64,000 nt of DNA from an uncultured Odoribacter sp. (GCA_910589025.1 CAJURM010000008.1:1-64000), one strand, 5' to 3'; counted from the first letter of the stretch, positions 32,399-41,788 are shown. Notes: a model not told the origin generated them from the letters alone. Made by a program: numbers and translations.

Positions 32399-33331
32399 AT
32401 GGCACAATCTGTTTTATTTCATGTTTTCGCATCTGAATATCTAAGTATTTGCAAAAAATCAGACACTTACAAAAAAAGCCTTCAAAATGCAGTAAATCAT
32501 TTGCAACGTTTCTCAGACAGTAGCGGAACCCCGATCTTTACCAATTTGAACGAGCAAGTCATCGAAGATTTTGTATATTATTTGCAAAGCCAAAATCTGA
32601 TGTCTTCGACGGTAAAGAATAATATTAACCGGATAAAATACCTGCTGAGGAAAGCCCATCGTTTGGGCTATGAGGTAGATTCTGTCGTTGAAGACTTTAA
32701 TGTTCCAGACGAGGAAGGAAATGCCGTATTTCTTACGATGCGCGAAGTTTACAAAATTCATCGTTACACGAATTTAACCCCCAGAGAGATAGAAATAAAG
32801 GATTATTTTATTATCGGGTGTTTGACTGCCCTACGTTTTTCCGATTATTCCCGCCTTCGACCTAAAAATTTTATCCGAAACAAAATTGTAATTAAAACGA
32901 AAAAGACAAATACTCCAGTCCAAGTGCCCATGCATCCAGTGGTAAGAGAAATCATTCAGAAATACAACAAAGAATTACCCCCAGCACCTTCTGCACAGCA
33001 TTTCAATCGACAGATTAAGAAAATTTGTCGGAAGATCGGATTTAAAAAGAAAGTGTTGTTTGAGCGTCAGATCGGACTGCTGCGAGTTTCAAAACTCATT
33101 CCGAAATATCAGTTTATCTCCTCACATACTGCTCGCCGGTCTGCGGCAACAAACATGTATCTGGCCGGAATTATGCCGTTCAGGATCATGTTGATTACCG
33201 GGCATAAAACAGAAAAGTCGTTTTTCAAATATATCAGAATCACTCGCGAAGAGAATGTAAAAATATTGGCTAAACACAAGTTCTTTGCAGAAGATAAAAG
33301 GAAAAATAAGCGGTATTTAAAAGGTATTTAA
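32399..33331 (+). CDS. Tyrosine recombinase, probable fibre invertase
   Basis: 310 residues. SAM-like N-terminal core-binding domain (about 1-100), then the catalytic domain with Arg146 in TALRFSDYSRLR, Lys near 169, His243-x-x-Arg246 in SHTARRSAAT, His269 in ITGHK and the nucleophile Tyr278 in FFKYIR: full R-K-H-R-H-Y set. Directly outside the invertible segment, 50 bp from the right site, as gin is to the Mu G segment, but Gin is a serine recombinase. Since the prophage has a DDE transposase, integration does not need it. Sites with 7-bp arms and 6-bp core fit tyrosine recombinases. AT-rich compared with the tail genes, suggesting separate acquisition of the fibre-end module. Confidence 0.88.
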   Translation: MAQSVLFHVFASEYLSICKKSDTYKKSLQNAVNHLQRFSDSSGTPIFTNLNEQVIEDFVYYLQSQNLMSSTVKNNINRIKYLLRKAHRLGYEVDSVVEDFNVPDEEGNAVFLTMREVYKIHRYTNLTPREIEIKDYFIIGCLTALRFSDYSRLRPKNFIRNKIVIKTKKTNTPVQVPMHPVVREIIQKYNKELPPAPSAQHFNRQIKKICRKIGFKKKVLFERQIGLLRVSKLIPKYQFISSHTARRSAATNMYLAGIMPFRIMLITGHKTEKSFFKYIRITREENVKILAKHKFFAEDKRKNKRYLKGI

Positions 33332-33343
33332 TTCGTATTTAAA

Positions 33344-33369
33344 ACGCAGAAAGGGAAATCTTTCTGCGT
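33344..33369 (+). terminator. Terminator after the recombinase gene
   Basis: Perfect 10-bp stem ACGCAGAAAG / CTTTCTGCGT with a 6-nt loop, followed by CTTTAAAATTT. Last feature before the right-end repeats. Confidence 0.65.
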
Positions 33370-33382
33370 CTTTAAAATTTGT

Positions 33383-33443
33383 ACATTTCGTTTTCAAAAA
33401 CTGCACATTTCGTTTTGCCGATTATACTTTTTATACTTTTGCC
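33383..33443. repeat. Right-end repeats of the prophage
   Basis: ACATTTCGTTTTC (33383-33395) and ACATTTCGTTTTG (33405-33417) in tandem, then TTATAC twice (33422-33427, 33431-33436), then TTTTGCC. They are inverted versions of the left-end CAAAACGAAAAGTATAA units, with the CAAAACG and GTATAA parts partly separated. Probable transposase-binding sites; the exact junction is not resolved. Confidence 0.6.
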
Positions 33444-33521
33444 AAGTGCTGTTCCGGGGGTATAAAAAAAACGGAGGCATGCTCAATCCGGTAAGAATAA
33501 TACACATTTAAAGTCTGGAAA

Positions 33522-34124
33522 ATGTTTTTAGAAAATGCCAATCGGGCAGGATGGGTCGAAGTCATTTGCGGATCCATGTTTTCAGGTAAGACGGAAGAGT
33601 TAATCCGGCGCCTGAAACGGGCTCAGTTTGCCAGACAACGGGTGGAAATTTTCAAACCGCAAATAGACATCCGGTATTCGGAAACGGATGTGGTTTCCCA
33701 CGATGACCACGCCATACGCTCTACGCCGGTTGAAAATTCGGGAAACATTCTTTTGCTGACCGGGGAGGTAGATGTTGTCGGGATTGATGAAGCCCAGTTT
33801 TTTGATACAAACATTGTCAATGTATGTCAACAATTGGCGAACCAAGGCATCCGGGTTATCGCTGCCGGTCTGGATATGGACTACTTGGGAAAGCCTTTTG
33901 GTCCCATGCCTCAACTTATGGCCATTGCCGAATATGTAACAAAAGTACACGCCATCTGTGTGCATTGCGGCAATCTGGCACACCACTCCCACCGGCTGGC
34001 CAATAACGACAAGTTAGTCATGCTGGGAGAGCAAGACACGTATGAACCCCTATGCCGCCATTGTTTCAATAAAAAGCAACGGGAAGAAAAAAACGAACCG
34101 TCTACGCCTCTCCCTCAAAACTGA
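33522..34124 (+). CDS. tdk: Thymidine kinase
   Basis: 200 residues, type II TK. Walker [12 protein letters not shown] (about 17-27), Asp of DEAQFF near residue 90, lasso loop, and four Zn-binding Cys (CVHCGN and CRHCF). It phosphorylates thymidine to dTMP for salvage. Its start is only about 80 bp from the prophage right end, so the insertion probably altered or removed its native promoter; TACTTTTG at 33434-33441 in the phage end resembles a -10-like box. Its 3' end overlaps the convergent yigZ-like gene by 23 bp. Confidence 0.93.
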   Translation: MFLENANRAGWVEVICGSMFSGKTEELIRRLKRAQFARQRVEIFKPQIDIRYSETDVVSHDDHAIRSTPVENSGNILLLTGEVDVVGIDEAQFFDTNIVNVCQQLANQGIRVIAAGLDMDYLGKPFGPMPQLMAIAEYVTKVHAICVHCGNLAHHSHRLANNDKLVMLGEQDTYEPLCRHCFNKKQREEKNEPSTPLPQN

Positions 34125-34704
34125 GAGACTCCACCTGTTGCATTCTTTCAAGCAGAACAGGCAGCAGTTTACGGCGTAAAGCCAATGTCATACGACATTC
34201 CAATTCAAAGTTACGCTCCAGCACGACAGGCTCCATCTCTTTAATGATACGCATCACGTCATTCAGAACAGCATAGCTGAATTTTATTTTTACCACTTCG
34301 TCTTCTGTCTTTTCCACCACAATTGCATGGTCAAGGACATCAGCAGCAGCTGTACGGTAAGCATTTATCAACCCTGACACACCCAATTTAATGCCACCGA
34401 AATACCGCACAACCACAATCAGAATATTCGTCAGATCGTTTGAAACAATTTGTCCCAATATCGGTTTTCCCCCCGTAGAGGAGGGTTCTCCATCATCATT
34501 TGCCCGGAACTGCAACTTATCAGCCCCCAGACGATAAGCATAACAATGATGCCGTGCATCATAATATTTTCCCCGTAAATCCTCCAATATGGTTTTTATC
34601 TCTTCTTCGGTATATACAGGAAAAGCCAAGGCAATGAACTTACTGCCTTTTTCCTTATATAGTCCTTCGGCTTGCGCTTCTATCGTTTTATAGGTATCTT
34701 CCAT
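34102..34704 (-). CDS. IMPACT/YigZ family protein
   Basis: 200 residues. Family signature [55 protein letters not shown] (about 68-122), preceded by [12 protein letters not shown]. The C-terminal ~65 residues are the UPF0029 extension. Function in bacteria is unclear; eukaryotic IMPACT regulates Gcn2, and YigZ is thought to act on ribosomes or nucleic acids. The dnaA terminator ends directly at its ATG, so it may depend on read-through or a promoter inside that hairpin region. Confidence 0.88.
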   Translation of the reverse strand: MEDTYKTIEAQAEGLYKEKGSKFIALAFPVYTEEEIKTILEDLRGKYYDARHHCYAYRLGADKLQFRANDDGEPSSTGGKPILGQIVSNDLTNILIVVVRYFGGIKLGVSGLINAYRTAAADVLDHAIVVEKTEDEVVKIKFSYAVLNDVMRIIKEMEPVVLERNFELECRMTLALRRKLLPVLLERMQQVESLSFEGEA

Positions 34705-34712
34705 AAAAAATC

Positions 34713-34751
34713 AGGGTTTGAAAACGGAGCCTTCCTCCGCATTCAAACCCT
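34713..34751 (-). terminator. dnaA terminator
   Basis: AGGGTTTGAA (34713-34722) pairs with TTCAAACCCT (34742-34751), with an inner CGGAG/CTCCG stem. Read leftward it is followed by GATTTTTT, whose T-run touches the yigZ-like start codon. Confidence 0.75.
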
Positions 34752-34774
34752 AAATATAAACATCTGCTGCAAAA

Positions 34775-36196
34775 TTAACAGCTACAATACAACTTTTTCT
34801 GCAATTCTTCTACTTCAATTCTGAACTTACGGTCTGTCTCCATCATGTCATTGACCACCTTACAGGCATACAACACCGTTGCATGGTCTTTCTTCCCTAT
34901 CTGGCTGCCGATAAAAGACAAGGAGGCCTTGGTATAGCTTTTACAGAAATACATCGCCAGATAGCGTGCTTGTACAACCTCCCGTTTCCGGGTTTTTGTC
35001 TGCAACAATTCGGGTTCAATATTAAAGTGTTCACATACCACCTGCTGTATTCTGTCAACCGTCAAATCTTCCGCCTGCCGACGCACTGTTTTGCCCAACA
35101 CATCCCTCACCAGCCCCACTGTCAAATCCTTACGGTTAAACGTTGCCTGGGCAAGCAGAGAAATCATGGTTCCTTCCAACTCCCTCACATTGTTGTCCAC
35201 ATACTTGCAGATATATTCTATCACGTCAGGAGCAAACTCGATACCGTCTTTTTTCGTCTTATAAAGCACGATTTCCTTGCGGGTCTCAAAATCGGGAGAC
35301 TTAATTTCAGCAGACAGGCCCCATTTAAACCGGGACAACAGCCGGTCTTCAATGCCGCTCAATTCTGCCGGTGCTTTATCGCATGTCAGGATCAACTGTT
35401 TTCCTAACTGCTGAAGATGATTAAAAATATGGAAAAACGTATTTTGTGTTGCCGTTTTGCCTGCCAGTTCATGGATATCATCCAGAATCAGCACATCAAT
35501 CAATTGATAAAAATGCAGGAAGTCATTGATTTCATTTTTCCTCACGGCTTCCGTAAACTGGGTCTGGAACAAATTGGTAGATACATACAAGACCACCTTT
35601 TCCGGAAAATTCTGTTTCACTTCCAAACCAATAGCCTGAGCCAGGTGAGTTTTTCCCAATCCGGAACCGCCATAAATAAGTAACGGATTGAACGCCGTCC
35701 CTCCGGGATTCTTTGCAATCGCCGTCCCGGCAGATTTTGCCAGACGGTTACAACTTCCCTCAATAAAACTCTCCATCGTATAGGCGGGATTCAATTGCGA
35801 ATCTATCTGTAAACGGTTATTGACTCTTTCAAAAGGATTTTTCAGACCGATCTGGTTCGGTTTGTCCAGATATATCGTATTGGTTTCCGGTTTTTTTAGC
35901 GGAGCGGAAGACAATGTAGTAGTCAGCGGAGCCTTTTGCTGATTTTCCACCACTACCGAATACTCCAGTTTTGCATTGGGACCAATCACCGCTTTCAAGG
36001 AACTGCGCAAAATATCAATGAAACGTTCTTCCAAACATTCGTAGACATAGTTACTGGCCACCTGAATCGTCAACACATCATCCTTAAACTTTAAGGCACG
36101 GATTGGCTCAAACCATATCTTAAAAGTCTTAGGAGGTAACTGCTCTTCTATCAATTTCAAACACCTCGCCCAGATATTTCTACAATTTTTTTCCAT
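34775..36196 (-). CDS. dnaA: Chromosomal replication initiator protein DnaA
   Basis: 473 residues. Domain I (1-90) with WARCLKLIEEQLPPKTFKIWFEPI, a short linker, then the AAA+ domain with Walker A GGSGLGKTHL (about 177-186), Walker B VLILDDIHEL, sensor I LTCDKAPAEL and box VII RLLSRFKWGL. Domain IV (about 365-473) has the DnaA-box recognition helix signature IGSQIGKKDHATVLYACKVV. It binds origin DNA and opens it for replication. The 383-bp region upstream is AT-rich. Whether oriC lies nearby is unclear, since I found no cluster of TTATCCACA boxes. Confidence 0.97.
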   Translation of the reverse strand: MEKNCRNIWARCLKLIEEQLPPKTFKIWFEPIRALKFKDDVLTIQVASNYVYECLEERFIDILRSSLKAVIGPNAKLEYSVVVENQQKAPLTTTLSSAPLKKPETNTIYLDKPNQIGLKNPFERVNNRLQIDSQLNPAYTMESFIEGSCNRLAKSAGTAIAKNPGGTAFNPLLIYGGSGLGKTHLAQAIGLEVKQNFPEKVVLYVSTNLFQTQFTEAVRKNEINDFLHFYQLIDVLILDDIHELAGKTATQNTFFHIFNHLQQLGKQLILTCDKAPAELSGIEDRLLSRFKWGLSAEIKSPDFETRKEIVLYKTKKDGIEFAPDVIEYICKYVDNNVRELEGTMISLLAQATFNRKDLTVGLVRDVLGKTVRRQAEDLTVDRIQQVVCEHFNIEPELLQTKTRKREVVQARYLAMYFCKSYTKASLSFIGSQIGKKDHATVLYACKVVNDMMETDRKFRIEVEELQKKLYCSC

Positions 36197-36579
36197 AATA
36201 TTCTGCTATACAGATATTTCTAATTTTGCTTCTGTTCCTTATTTTGCGAATGCTAAATTCTCAAAAAAAAGTAGATAAAAAAAATGAGCTTTCTATTGAT
36301 TTTTATCAGAAAACGCTTACGGTTTATATATCAGTTGTTTATATTTAAATCCATGTATATCAATACATTGAAAAACAGAAAACAACAACAAGGAACAGAC
36401 TTTTCAAGCAACCAAATTTATCAAAAAAGTGTTTCATTCCCCTCTTTGTTTCATGCCTAATCCTTTAAATCTAAAGCTCCCCTCTCCTGTAAACGAAATA
36501 CATAATAAACACACCGTTTATTACATTATGCTAACGAACAATCTTCTCTAAATCCGACTATTTAGAATGGTTCTACTTT
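36197..36579. other. AT-rich gene-free stretch between dnaA and the MCE gene
   Basis: No coding sequence seen. It should contain the dnaA promoter and the end of the leftward MCE/amidase transcript. I looked for DnaA boxes and found no perfect one on either strand, so I do not call an origin. Confidence 0.4.
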
Positions 36580-37767
36580 TTAATTTTGATTTATTTTAAC
36601 AATAAATGAATGTTCGAAAGATTTTTTAACACTATCATATTCCCTTTCAGCCGCTCTGAGGGTACGATAGGTTCCGATCATATAAAGGAACTGTCCGTTT
36701 CTCCTAAGTAGCTCCATCTGAGGATATTTCACCAAAAGCGGAGCATCCGGAGACAACGGTTTATCTGCGGAATAAACCACAATACCATAAGCATCCTCTT
36801 TCGATTTTTTGGAAGAAAAATCAAAAACGGACAGACTGACAAACTTTTTAGGATTAGCTCTGAATTCTGTCAAAAGTCTATTCAGATTTTCGCTGACAGC
36901 AACCAGATTATAATACAGGTCATCGTTATTTACCGCCTCTCCCAACGTTCCTTTTCCACGATTGATTTTCCGGGTAATCGAATCCACTTCCGCCAGAATG
37001 TGATCCAAACGCCTCAAGGCACACCCCAAATCTGCCGCCTGCAAAGTATCCGACAAAGCTGAAATATTATTCAGACTCCTTGATATATTATCATTGTTCC
37101 GCTGTAAATTATCTGTAATACTGTTTATATTGGCCAATATATTGGAAATACGGTCCGCCTGTCCTGTAATCAACCCATCCAAACTTCCCGAAGCATTTTC
37201 CACATTTTCCAACGTACGCCGGATACTTTTGAAACTCCCTTCTATACCTCCTTTCGTCCTGTCATTAAACAGTCCTTGCAACACGGTCAAAACCGTATCC
37301 AAGGAAGTCATGATATTTTCCGCTTTATTTTTCAATGGCAGAATCTGTTGATTGACCTGTTCCAGCAACCCCAGTTCAAGCTGTGTCCGAAGCGTATCCC
37401 CGCTCTCGGCATAGTGCAGAGCGTCTCCCGGCTCGATATTTATTGCCTTGGATCCCATCAAATCGCTATTCTGAATAGCAGCAACAGAATTGGCCGGGAT
37501 TTCAAGCCCCTTTTTAATGGAAAATTGCACCAACACGTGTTCATAACGCGGGCCGACGAAACGAATGTCATTGACCTGTCCCACATGATAGCCCCGGTAC
37601 ACGACACTGCTCGACACTTTCAGCCCATCCACCTGGTCATATACCCCGTAAAAAACATTGTTCCTGTCAAACAAAGCACGGGCTTTTAAAAAATTGATTC
37701 CCCAAATCAGAATGACAATCGCACCAATAGCCGTCACGGCCAGTTTTACTTCTCTCTTAATCTTCAT
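36580..37767 (-). CDS. MlaD/MCE-family lipid-transport substrate-binding protein
   Basis: 395 residues. N-terminal TM anchor (about 8-26, LAVTAIGAIVILIWGINFL), MCE domain (about 35-115: VFYGVYDQVDGLKVSSSVVYRGYHVGQV), then a long helical region (130-290) with regular NI/NS/SL patterns that would form the needle-like helical barrel, and a C-terminal part ending in a SPOR-like piece (QFLYMIGTYRTLRAAEREYD). It holds phospholipids in transit between membranes together with an MlaEF-type ABC transporter, which is not in this window. Follows the amidase by 2 bp. Confidence 0.85.
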   Translation of the reverse strand: MKIKREVKLAVTAIGAIVILIWGINFLKARALFDRNNVFYGVYDQVDGLKVSSSVVYRGYHVGQVNDIRFVGPRYEHVLVQFSIKKGLEIPANSVAAIQNSDLMGSKAINIEPGDALHYAESGDTLRTQLELGLLEQVNQQILPLKNKAENIMTSLDTVLTVLQGLFNDRTKGGIEGSFKSIRRTLENVENASGSLDGLITGQADRISNILANINSITDNLQRNNDNISRSLNNISALSDTLQAADLGCALRRLDHILAEVDSITRKINRGKGTLGEAVNNDDLYYNLVAVSENLNRLLTEFRANPKKFVSLSVFDFSSKKSKEDAYGIVVYSADKPLSPDAPLLVKYPQMELLRRNGQFLYMIGTYRTLRAAEREYDSVKKSFEHSFIVKINQN

Positions 37768-37769
37768 TG

Positions 37770-38900
37770 TTATTTTAATTTCTTTTCCAGTATTTTAGCT
37801 TCTCCTATTTTTATTAATTTCCCGTTATATACTGCAATCACAAAACAGTCTTTCACTTTTTTACGGATACGCTCCAAATTTTGCAACACTTCTTCGTAAC
37901 TATCTGTTTTCCCCGTATAATACCGGTAACGGTCTGCCGTTTTCAATTCACTCACCCGACCGGAATAGCCCAATTCCCCGGCATCTTTTATCTTGCTGCT
38001 CGCCGATGCGATTTGAACGGCATAAAACAAACCGTCTGTTCTCTCCGGAGTCCCCACTTTTTCCCCCTCTTCCTGCTCCGTTTCATCTGAATGATCTACC
38101 AATACCGCCGAATTACGTTCCAATTCTTCCTTATATGCCGTAAAAGCTTTTGCCACAGAGCGGGCAATTTTATTCTGCCCGTCAGCCGTGTTCAGAAAAC
38201 GTTCCTCCTCCGGGTTACTTATAAAACCCATTTCTATTAATATAGCGGGCATGGCCACGTCCTTCAACACCAGATATCCGGCCTGGCGCACACTCCGGTC
38301 CGCATTGTGTGTGGCGCTAATCAGCTCATCCTGTACAAAACCGGCTATACGAAGACTATTTCCTAAATACAAATTCTGCATCATGGAAAAGATGATATAA
38401 GATTCCGCCCGGGAAGGATCAAAACCGGAATATTTCACACTGTAATCGTCCTCGTACTTAATCACCTCATTCTCTTTCATCGCCACTTTCAGGTTCGCTT
38501 CCGTCTTGTGCAACCCCAACACATAGGTCTCAATACCGCTAACGCTTTTATTATTAGGGACAGCATTCACGTGCAGCGACATAAACAAGTCGGCCTTATG
38601 CTTATTGGCAATCTTCCCGCGTTCGCCCAACTCAATGAACACATCCTTGTCACGGGTATAAACCACTTTCACATCCGGATGCTTCTCCCGGATCAGCTTA
38701 CCGACTTTCAAGGCTACTTTCAGCGTGATATTTTTTTCATAACTCACTTTCCCCACACAGCCCGGATCCTTCCCCCCATGTCCGGCATCAATACAGATAC
38801 ATTTTATCTTGCCATAACTTTCCTGAGCACACACCGTCCCCTTAAAAGAGAGCATTCCCAAAAACAACAAAACTCCCACAATCCCGTATCGAAATATCAT
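37770..38900 (-). CDS. N-acetylmuramoyl-L-alanine amidase (AmiA/B/C type) with SPOR domain
   Basis: 376 residues. Signal peptide 1-25 (cleavage near VCAQE). Amidase_3 domain about 33-265: Zn ligands His of DAGHGGKDPG, Glu of YEKNITL, His of SLHVNAVPN; catalytic Glu in ILIEMGFISNPEEE. C-terminal SPOR-like domain (about 295-370: FYAVQIASASSKIKD) should direct it to septal peptidoglycan. It splits daughter cell walls. Operon with the MCE gene; divergent from lptD. Confidence 0.9.
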   Translation of the reverse strand: MIFRYGIVGVLLFLGMLSFKGTVCAQESYGKIKCICIDAGHGGKDPGCVGKVSYEKNITLKVALKVGKLIREKHPDVKVVYTRDKDVFIELGERGKIANKHKADLFMSLHVNAVPNNKSVSGIETYVLGLHKTEANLKVAMKENEVIKYEDDYSVKYSGFDPSRAESYIIFSMMQNLYLGNSLRIAGFVQDELISATHNADRSVRQAGYLVLKDVAMPAILIEMGFISNPEEERFLNTADGQNKIARSVAKAFTAYKEELERNSAVLVDHSDETEQEEGEKVGTPERTDGLFYAVQIASASSKIKDAGELGYSGRVSELKTADRYRYYTGKTDSYEEVLQNLERIRKKVKDCFVIAVYNGKLIKIGEAKILEKKLK

Positions 38901-39017
38901 GATATTTTAAACTTTTTAAAAAGAATAATGAGCATTAACAATCAATATTTCTTACATTTGCCATCCCAAACAGAGAGTTGGCGGCAATTATATTCAATAC
39001 AAAAATAATACAATAAA

Positions 39018-41663
39018 TTGCAAATAAGAGAATATATACACCATTTTATTGCCTTGTGCTCCGTTTTCGTAACGCTGACACTACTACCGGCAACTCTCTC
39101 CGGACAAGCGAAAGCAGACACTCTACTTTCACGACCGATGCCTGTCTTAGCTCCTGATACTCTCATTATCCAGCAGGATAGTGTCGCCACAGACACCCTC
39201 CGACAAGACTCCGTAAAAAAAGAGAAACCGCTGTTTAATGACGTGATTTCCTACAGCGCAGACGATTCTGTACGTTTCTCCATTGATTTGAAAAAAGTAT
39301 TCCTGTACGGAAATGCAACGGTAAAATACCTGAAAACCGAGCTGAACGCCCAGTATATCGAACTGGACATGGATAAAAAACAAGCTTTCGCTTCCGGTTT
39401 ACCGGACACTTCGGGAACATTAGTCGGAACTCCGAAATTCAAAGACGGCTCCCAGGAATTTGAAAGCAAAGAACTCCGGTACAATTTTGAAACCCGCAAA
39501 GGTTTTGTCAAGGACATCATCACCCAGGAAGGCGAAGGCTATGTCCAGGGCAAGCTGACCAAAAAACTTTCCGACTCGGTATACTGCGTAAAAGAGGGTT
39601 GGTACACAACATGTGACCAGCACGACCATCCCCATTTCTATATCCGGATGAACAAAGCCAAGATGATCAAGGACAAAAAAGTCATTGCAGGCTTCTCCAA
39701 TTTAGTGATTGAGGATGTCCCCCTCCCCATTGCCCTGCCTTTTGCCTTTTTTCCCATCACCAAGAAAGGGACTTCGGGTATTATCATGCCCACCTACGGA
39801 GAAGAACGAATGCGCGGATTCAATCTGAAAAACGGAGGATATTATTGGGCCATCAGCGACTACATTGACCTCTCCCTTACCGGAGACATCTATACCAACG
39901 GTTCATGGGGAGCCAACCTCATCACCAATTACCGCAAGCGTTACAAATTCAGCGGAAACCTCAATTTCTCCATGAGCCGCAACCATACCAGTGAAAAGGG
40001 GCTGCCCGACTACAATCAATCCAAAGACTGGTCGCTCCGCTGGAGCCATTCGCAGGACGCCAAAGCCAACCCATACAGCACCTTTTCCGCCTCGGTCGAC
40101 ATTTCGTCTTCCAACAACAACTACTACAACTCCACCTCCATCAACGATATTGCCAACCAACGCAAGCAATCCAGTATTTCGTGGAGTAAAAAATGGCCCG
40201 AAAAACCATTCAGCCTTACTGCGGCATTCAGCCACAACCAAAACAGCCGGGATTCCTCCATTTCCGTCTCTTTTCCGAACGTGAATTTCCGGATGACACA
40301 GATTTATCCTTTGCGGAAAAAAGGCAAATCCGGCAATTTGAAATGGTATGACAACATCGGAATATCCTATACTGCCGAACTGAGAAACAGTATACAAACC
40401 AAAGAAGACGAACTGTTCAAAACCTCTCTGGATAAATGGCGCAACGGTTTCAAACATTCCATTCCGCTGTCCACCTCTATTAACCTTGCGAAAGACGTAT
40501 CGTTAAGTCCTTCATTCAACTATGACGGGGTATTGTTTTTAAATTCCATACGCAAAAGCTGGGAAAAAGACACAACGCTCGACGCCCAGGGAAGAGTACG
40601 CTTAGACACCATCAACGGTTTGCACTACGCCCACAACTACAACGCAAGCATTTCCTTGGGATACAATCCGACCGTATACGGTATGTTCATGTTTAAACCC
40701 AACAGTAAAATATACGCAATACGCCACGTTATCCGTCCCAGCATTTCCGTCTCCTACTCTCCCAACTGGGGCGTAAAAAGGGGAAAATACCGGAGAGTCT
40801 ATTACGACGGCGACGGCAAAGCCCAGGAATATTCCATCTTTGAACAGGCTTTATACTCTATTCGGGAGACGCCCGAAAAATCAACGGGAAGCATCAGCCT
40901 CAGCATCGACAACAACCTGGAAATGAAAGTCCGGAACGATAAAGACACAACAGGAGAAAACGAATTCAGAAAAATCAAATTGCTGGAAAGTTTCCGGATT
41001 TCAACCAGTTATGACATGTTTGCAGACTCACTGAACTGGTCCTCCATTCGCTTGTCCGCACGTACCAAACTGTTTCATGACAAACTGAACATCGACCTGT
41101 CTGCTACCATTGACCCTTACCTGCTCACAGCAGATATGGTAAAAGTGAACAAATACGCAGGCGGATTGGGACGTCTGACTAACGTCAGCCTGACCTCCGG
41201 CTTCCAGTTATCTTCCGACAACGGGAAAAAGAAAGAAGAGAAAAACGAACAAGTGGGCGGATTCTACGACCGGTATATGGACTTTGAAGTGCCCTGGTCA
41301 CTAAGTGTCGATTACAACCTGAGTTACAATAAAAGTTATTCCAGAAATCCAGAGCCGGGAGCACGAAAAGCTTTGGCAAAAGGGAACCTCACTCAGATGC
41401 TGCGTTTGAACGGTGACTTTTCGCTGACACCAAAATGGAAATTCGGATTCAGCACGGGCTACGACTTCGATCAACACGAGGTAACTGCAACCAGTTTCAA
41501 CATCTCGCGCGACCTGCATTGCTGGGATATGACTTTTTCCTGCATACCGTTCGGAACGCACCAATCCTATAACTTCCAAATCAACGTGCGCTCCAGCCTG
41601 CTGAGGGATCTGAAACTGACCAAACGGGAATCGTGGTACGATTCCGGCAATTTTTACCGCTAA
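39018..41663 (+). CDS. LptD-like LPS-assembly outer membrane protein
   Basis: 881 residues from TTG at 39018; no in-frame ATG occurs before the mature part, and the TTG start gives a good signal peptide (FIALCSVFVTLTLLPATLSGQA). OstA/LptA-like beta-jellyroll about 75-215 (SADDSVRFSIDLKKVFLYGNATVKYLKTELNA, KLSDSVYCVKEGWYTTCDQHDHPHFYIR), then LptD barrel (about 220-881) with IALPFAFFPITKKGTSGIIMPTYGE. It inserts lipopolysaccharide into the outer leaflet with LptE. TACATTTG (38953-38960) may be its promoter box. Confidence 0.9.
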   Translation: MQIREYIHHFIALCSVFVTLTLLPATLSGQAKADTLLSRPMPVLAPDTLIIQQDSVATDTLRQDSVKKEKPLFNDVISYSADDSVRFSIDLKKVFLYGNATVKYLKTELNAQYIELDMDKKQAFASGLPDTSGTLVGTPKFKDGSQEFESKELRYNFETRKGFVKDIITQEGEGYVQGKLTKKLSDSVYCVKEGWYTTCDQHDHPHFYIRMNKAKMIKDKKVIAGFSNLVIEDVPLPIALPFAFFPITKKGTSGIIMPTYGEERMRGFNLKNGGYYWAISDYIDLSLTGDIYTNGSWGANLITNYRKRYKFSGNLNFSMSRNHTSEKGLPDYNQSKDWSLRWSHSQDAKANPYSTFSASVDISSSNNNYYNSTSINDIANQRKQSSISWSKKWPEKPFSLTAAFSHNQNSRDSSISVSFPNVNFRMTQIYPLRKKGKSGNLKWYDNIGISYTAELRNSIQTKEDELFKTSLDKWRNGFKHSIPLSTSINLAKDVSLSPSFNYDGVLFLNSIRKSWEKDTTLDAQGRVRLDTINGLHYAHNYNASISLGYNPTVYGMFMFKPNSKIYAIRHVIRPSISVSYSPNWGVKRGKYRRVYYDGDGKAQEYSIFEQALYSIRETPEKSTGSISLSIDNNLEMKVRNDKDTTGENEFRKIKLLESFRISTSYDMFADSLNWSSIRLSARTKLFHDKLNIDLSATIDPYLLTADMVKVNKYAGGLGRLTNVSLTSGFQLSSDNGKKKEEKNEQVGGFYDRYMDFEVPWSLSVDYNLSYNKSYSRNPEPGARKALAKGNLTQMLRLNGDFSLTPKWKFGFSTGYDFDQHEVTATSFNISRDLHCWDMTFSCIPFGTHQSYNFQINVRSSLLRDLKLTKRESWYDSGNFYR

Positions 41664-41714
41664 AAATCCGGGAAACCTGGCTACAAGGTCCCACTCTCTT
41701 CCATATATACTCTA

Positions 41715-41788
41715 TCTCTCTTATACTACTCCTGTATCCAGCAGGTCGGGAGAAGTACAAGAGAAGTACAGGAAAGATAAAAGAGAGA
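41715..41788. other. Imperfect inverted repeat between lptD and rlmB
   Basis: TCTCTCTTAT (41715-41724) and CCTGTA (41731-41736) match TACAGG (41767-41772) and ATAAAAGAGAGA to the right, forming a bulged hairpin. No clean T-run. It may end the convergent lptD and rlmB transcripts. Confidence 0.35.

Larger units (their letters stand above)
1250..33443. mobile_element. Mu-like transposable prophage with contractile tail, about 32 kb
   Basis: Gene content defines it: S24 repressor, MuA-like transposase plus MuB-like ATPase near the left end, DUF3164, terminase, gp29-like portal, gp36-like, MuF and gpG-like proteins, protease/scaffold, capsid, sheath, tube, tape measure, baseplate and an invertible tail fibre. 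Repeats of CAAAACG type stand inverted at the two ends (1254-1382 and 33383-33443). Exact ends are uncertain: I found no convincing 5-bp target duplication and no matched TG...CA termini. CTTTTG occurs at both junctions (1241-1246 and 33436-33441) and is only a weak candidate. All module genes look intact, so it may be functional. It sits between tRNA-Lys and tdk. Confidence 0.9.

Noticed and set aside
32399..33331. Tyrosine recombinase as the prophage integrase
   Set aside because: A complete MuA/MuB-like system is present, no att-like duplication of a tRNA end is seen, and matched inverted sites lie directly beside the gene inside the fibre.
30445..33331. Diversity-generating retroelement for the tail fibre
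   Set aside because: No reverse transcriptase and no template/variable repeat pair; variation is by inversion instead.
36197..36579. Origin of replication next to dnaA
   Set aside because: AT-rich, but no perfect DnaA box found on either strand.
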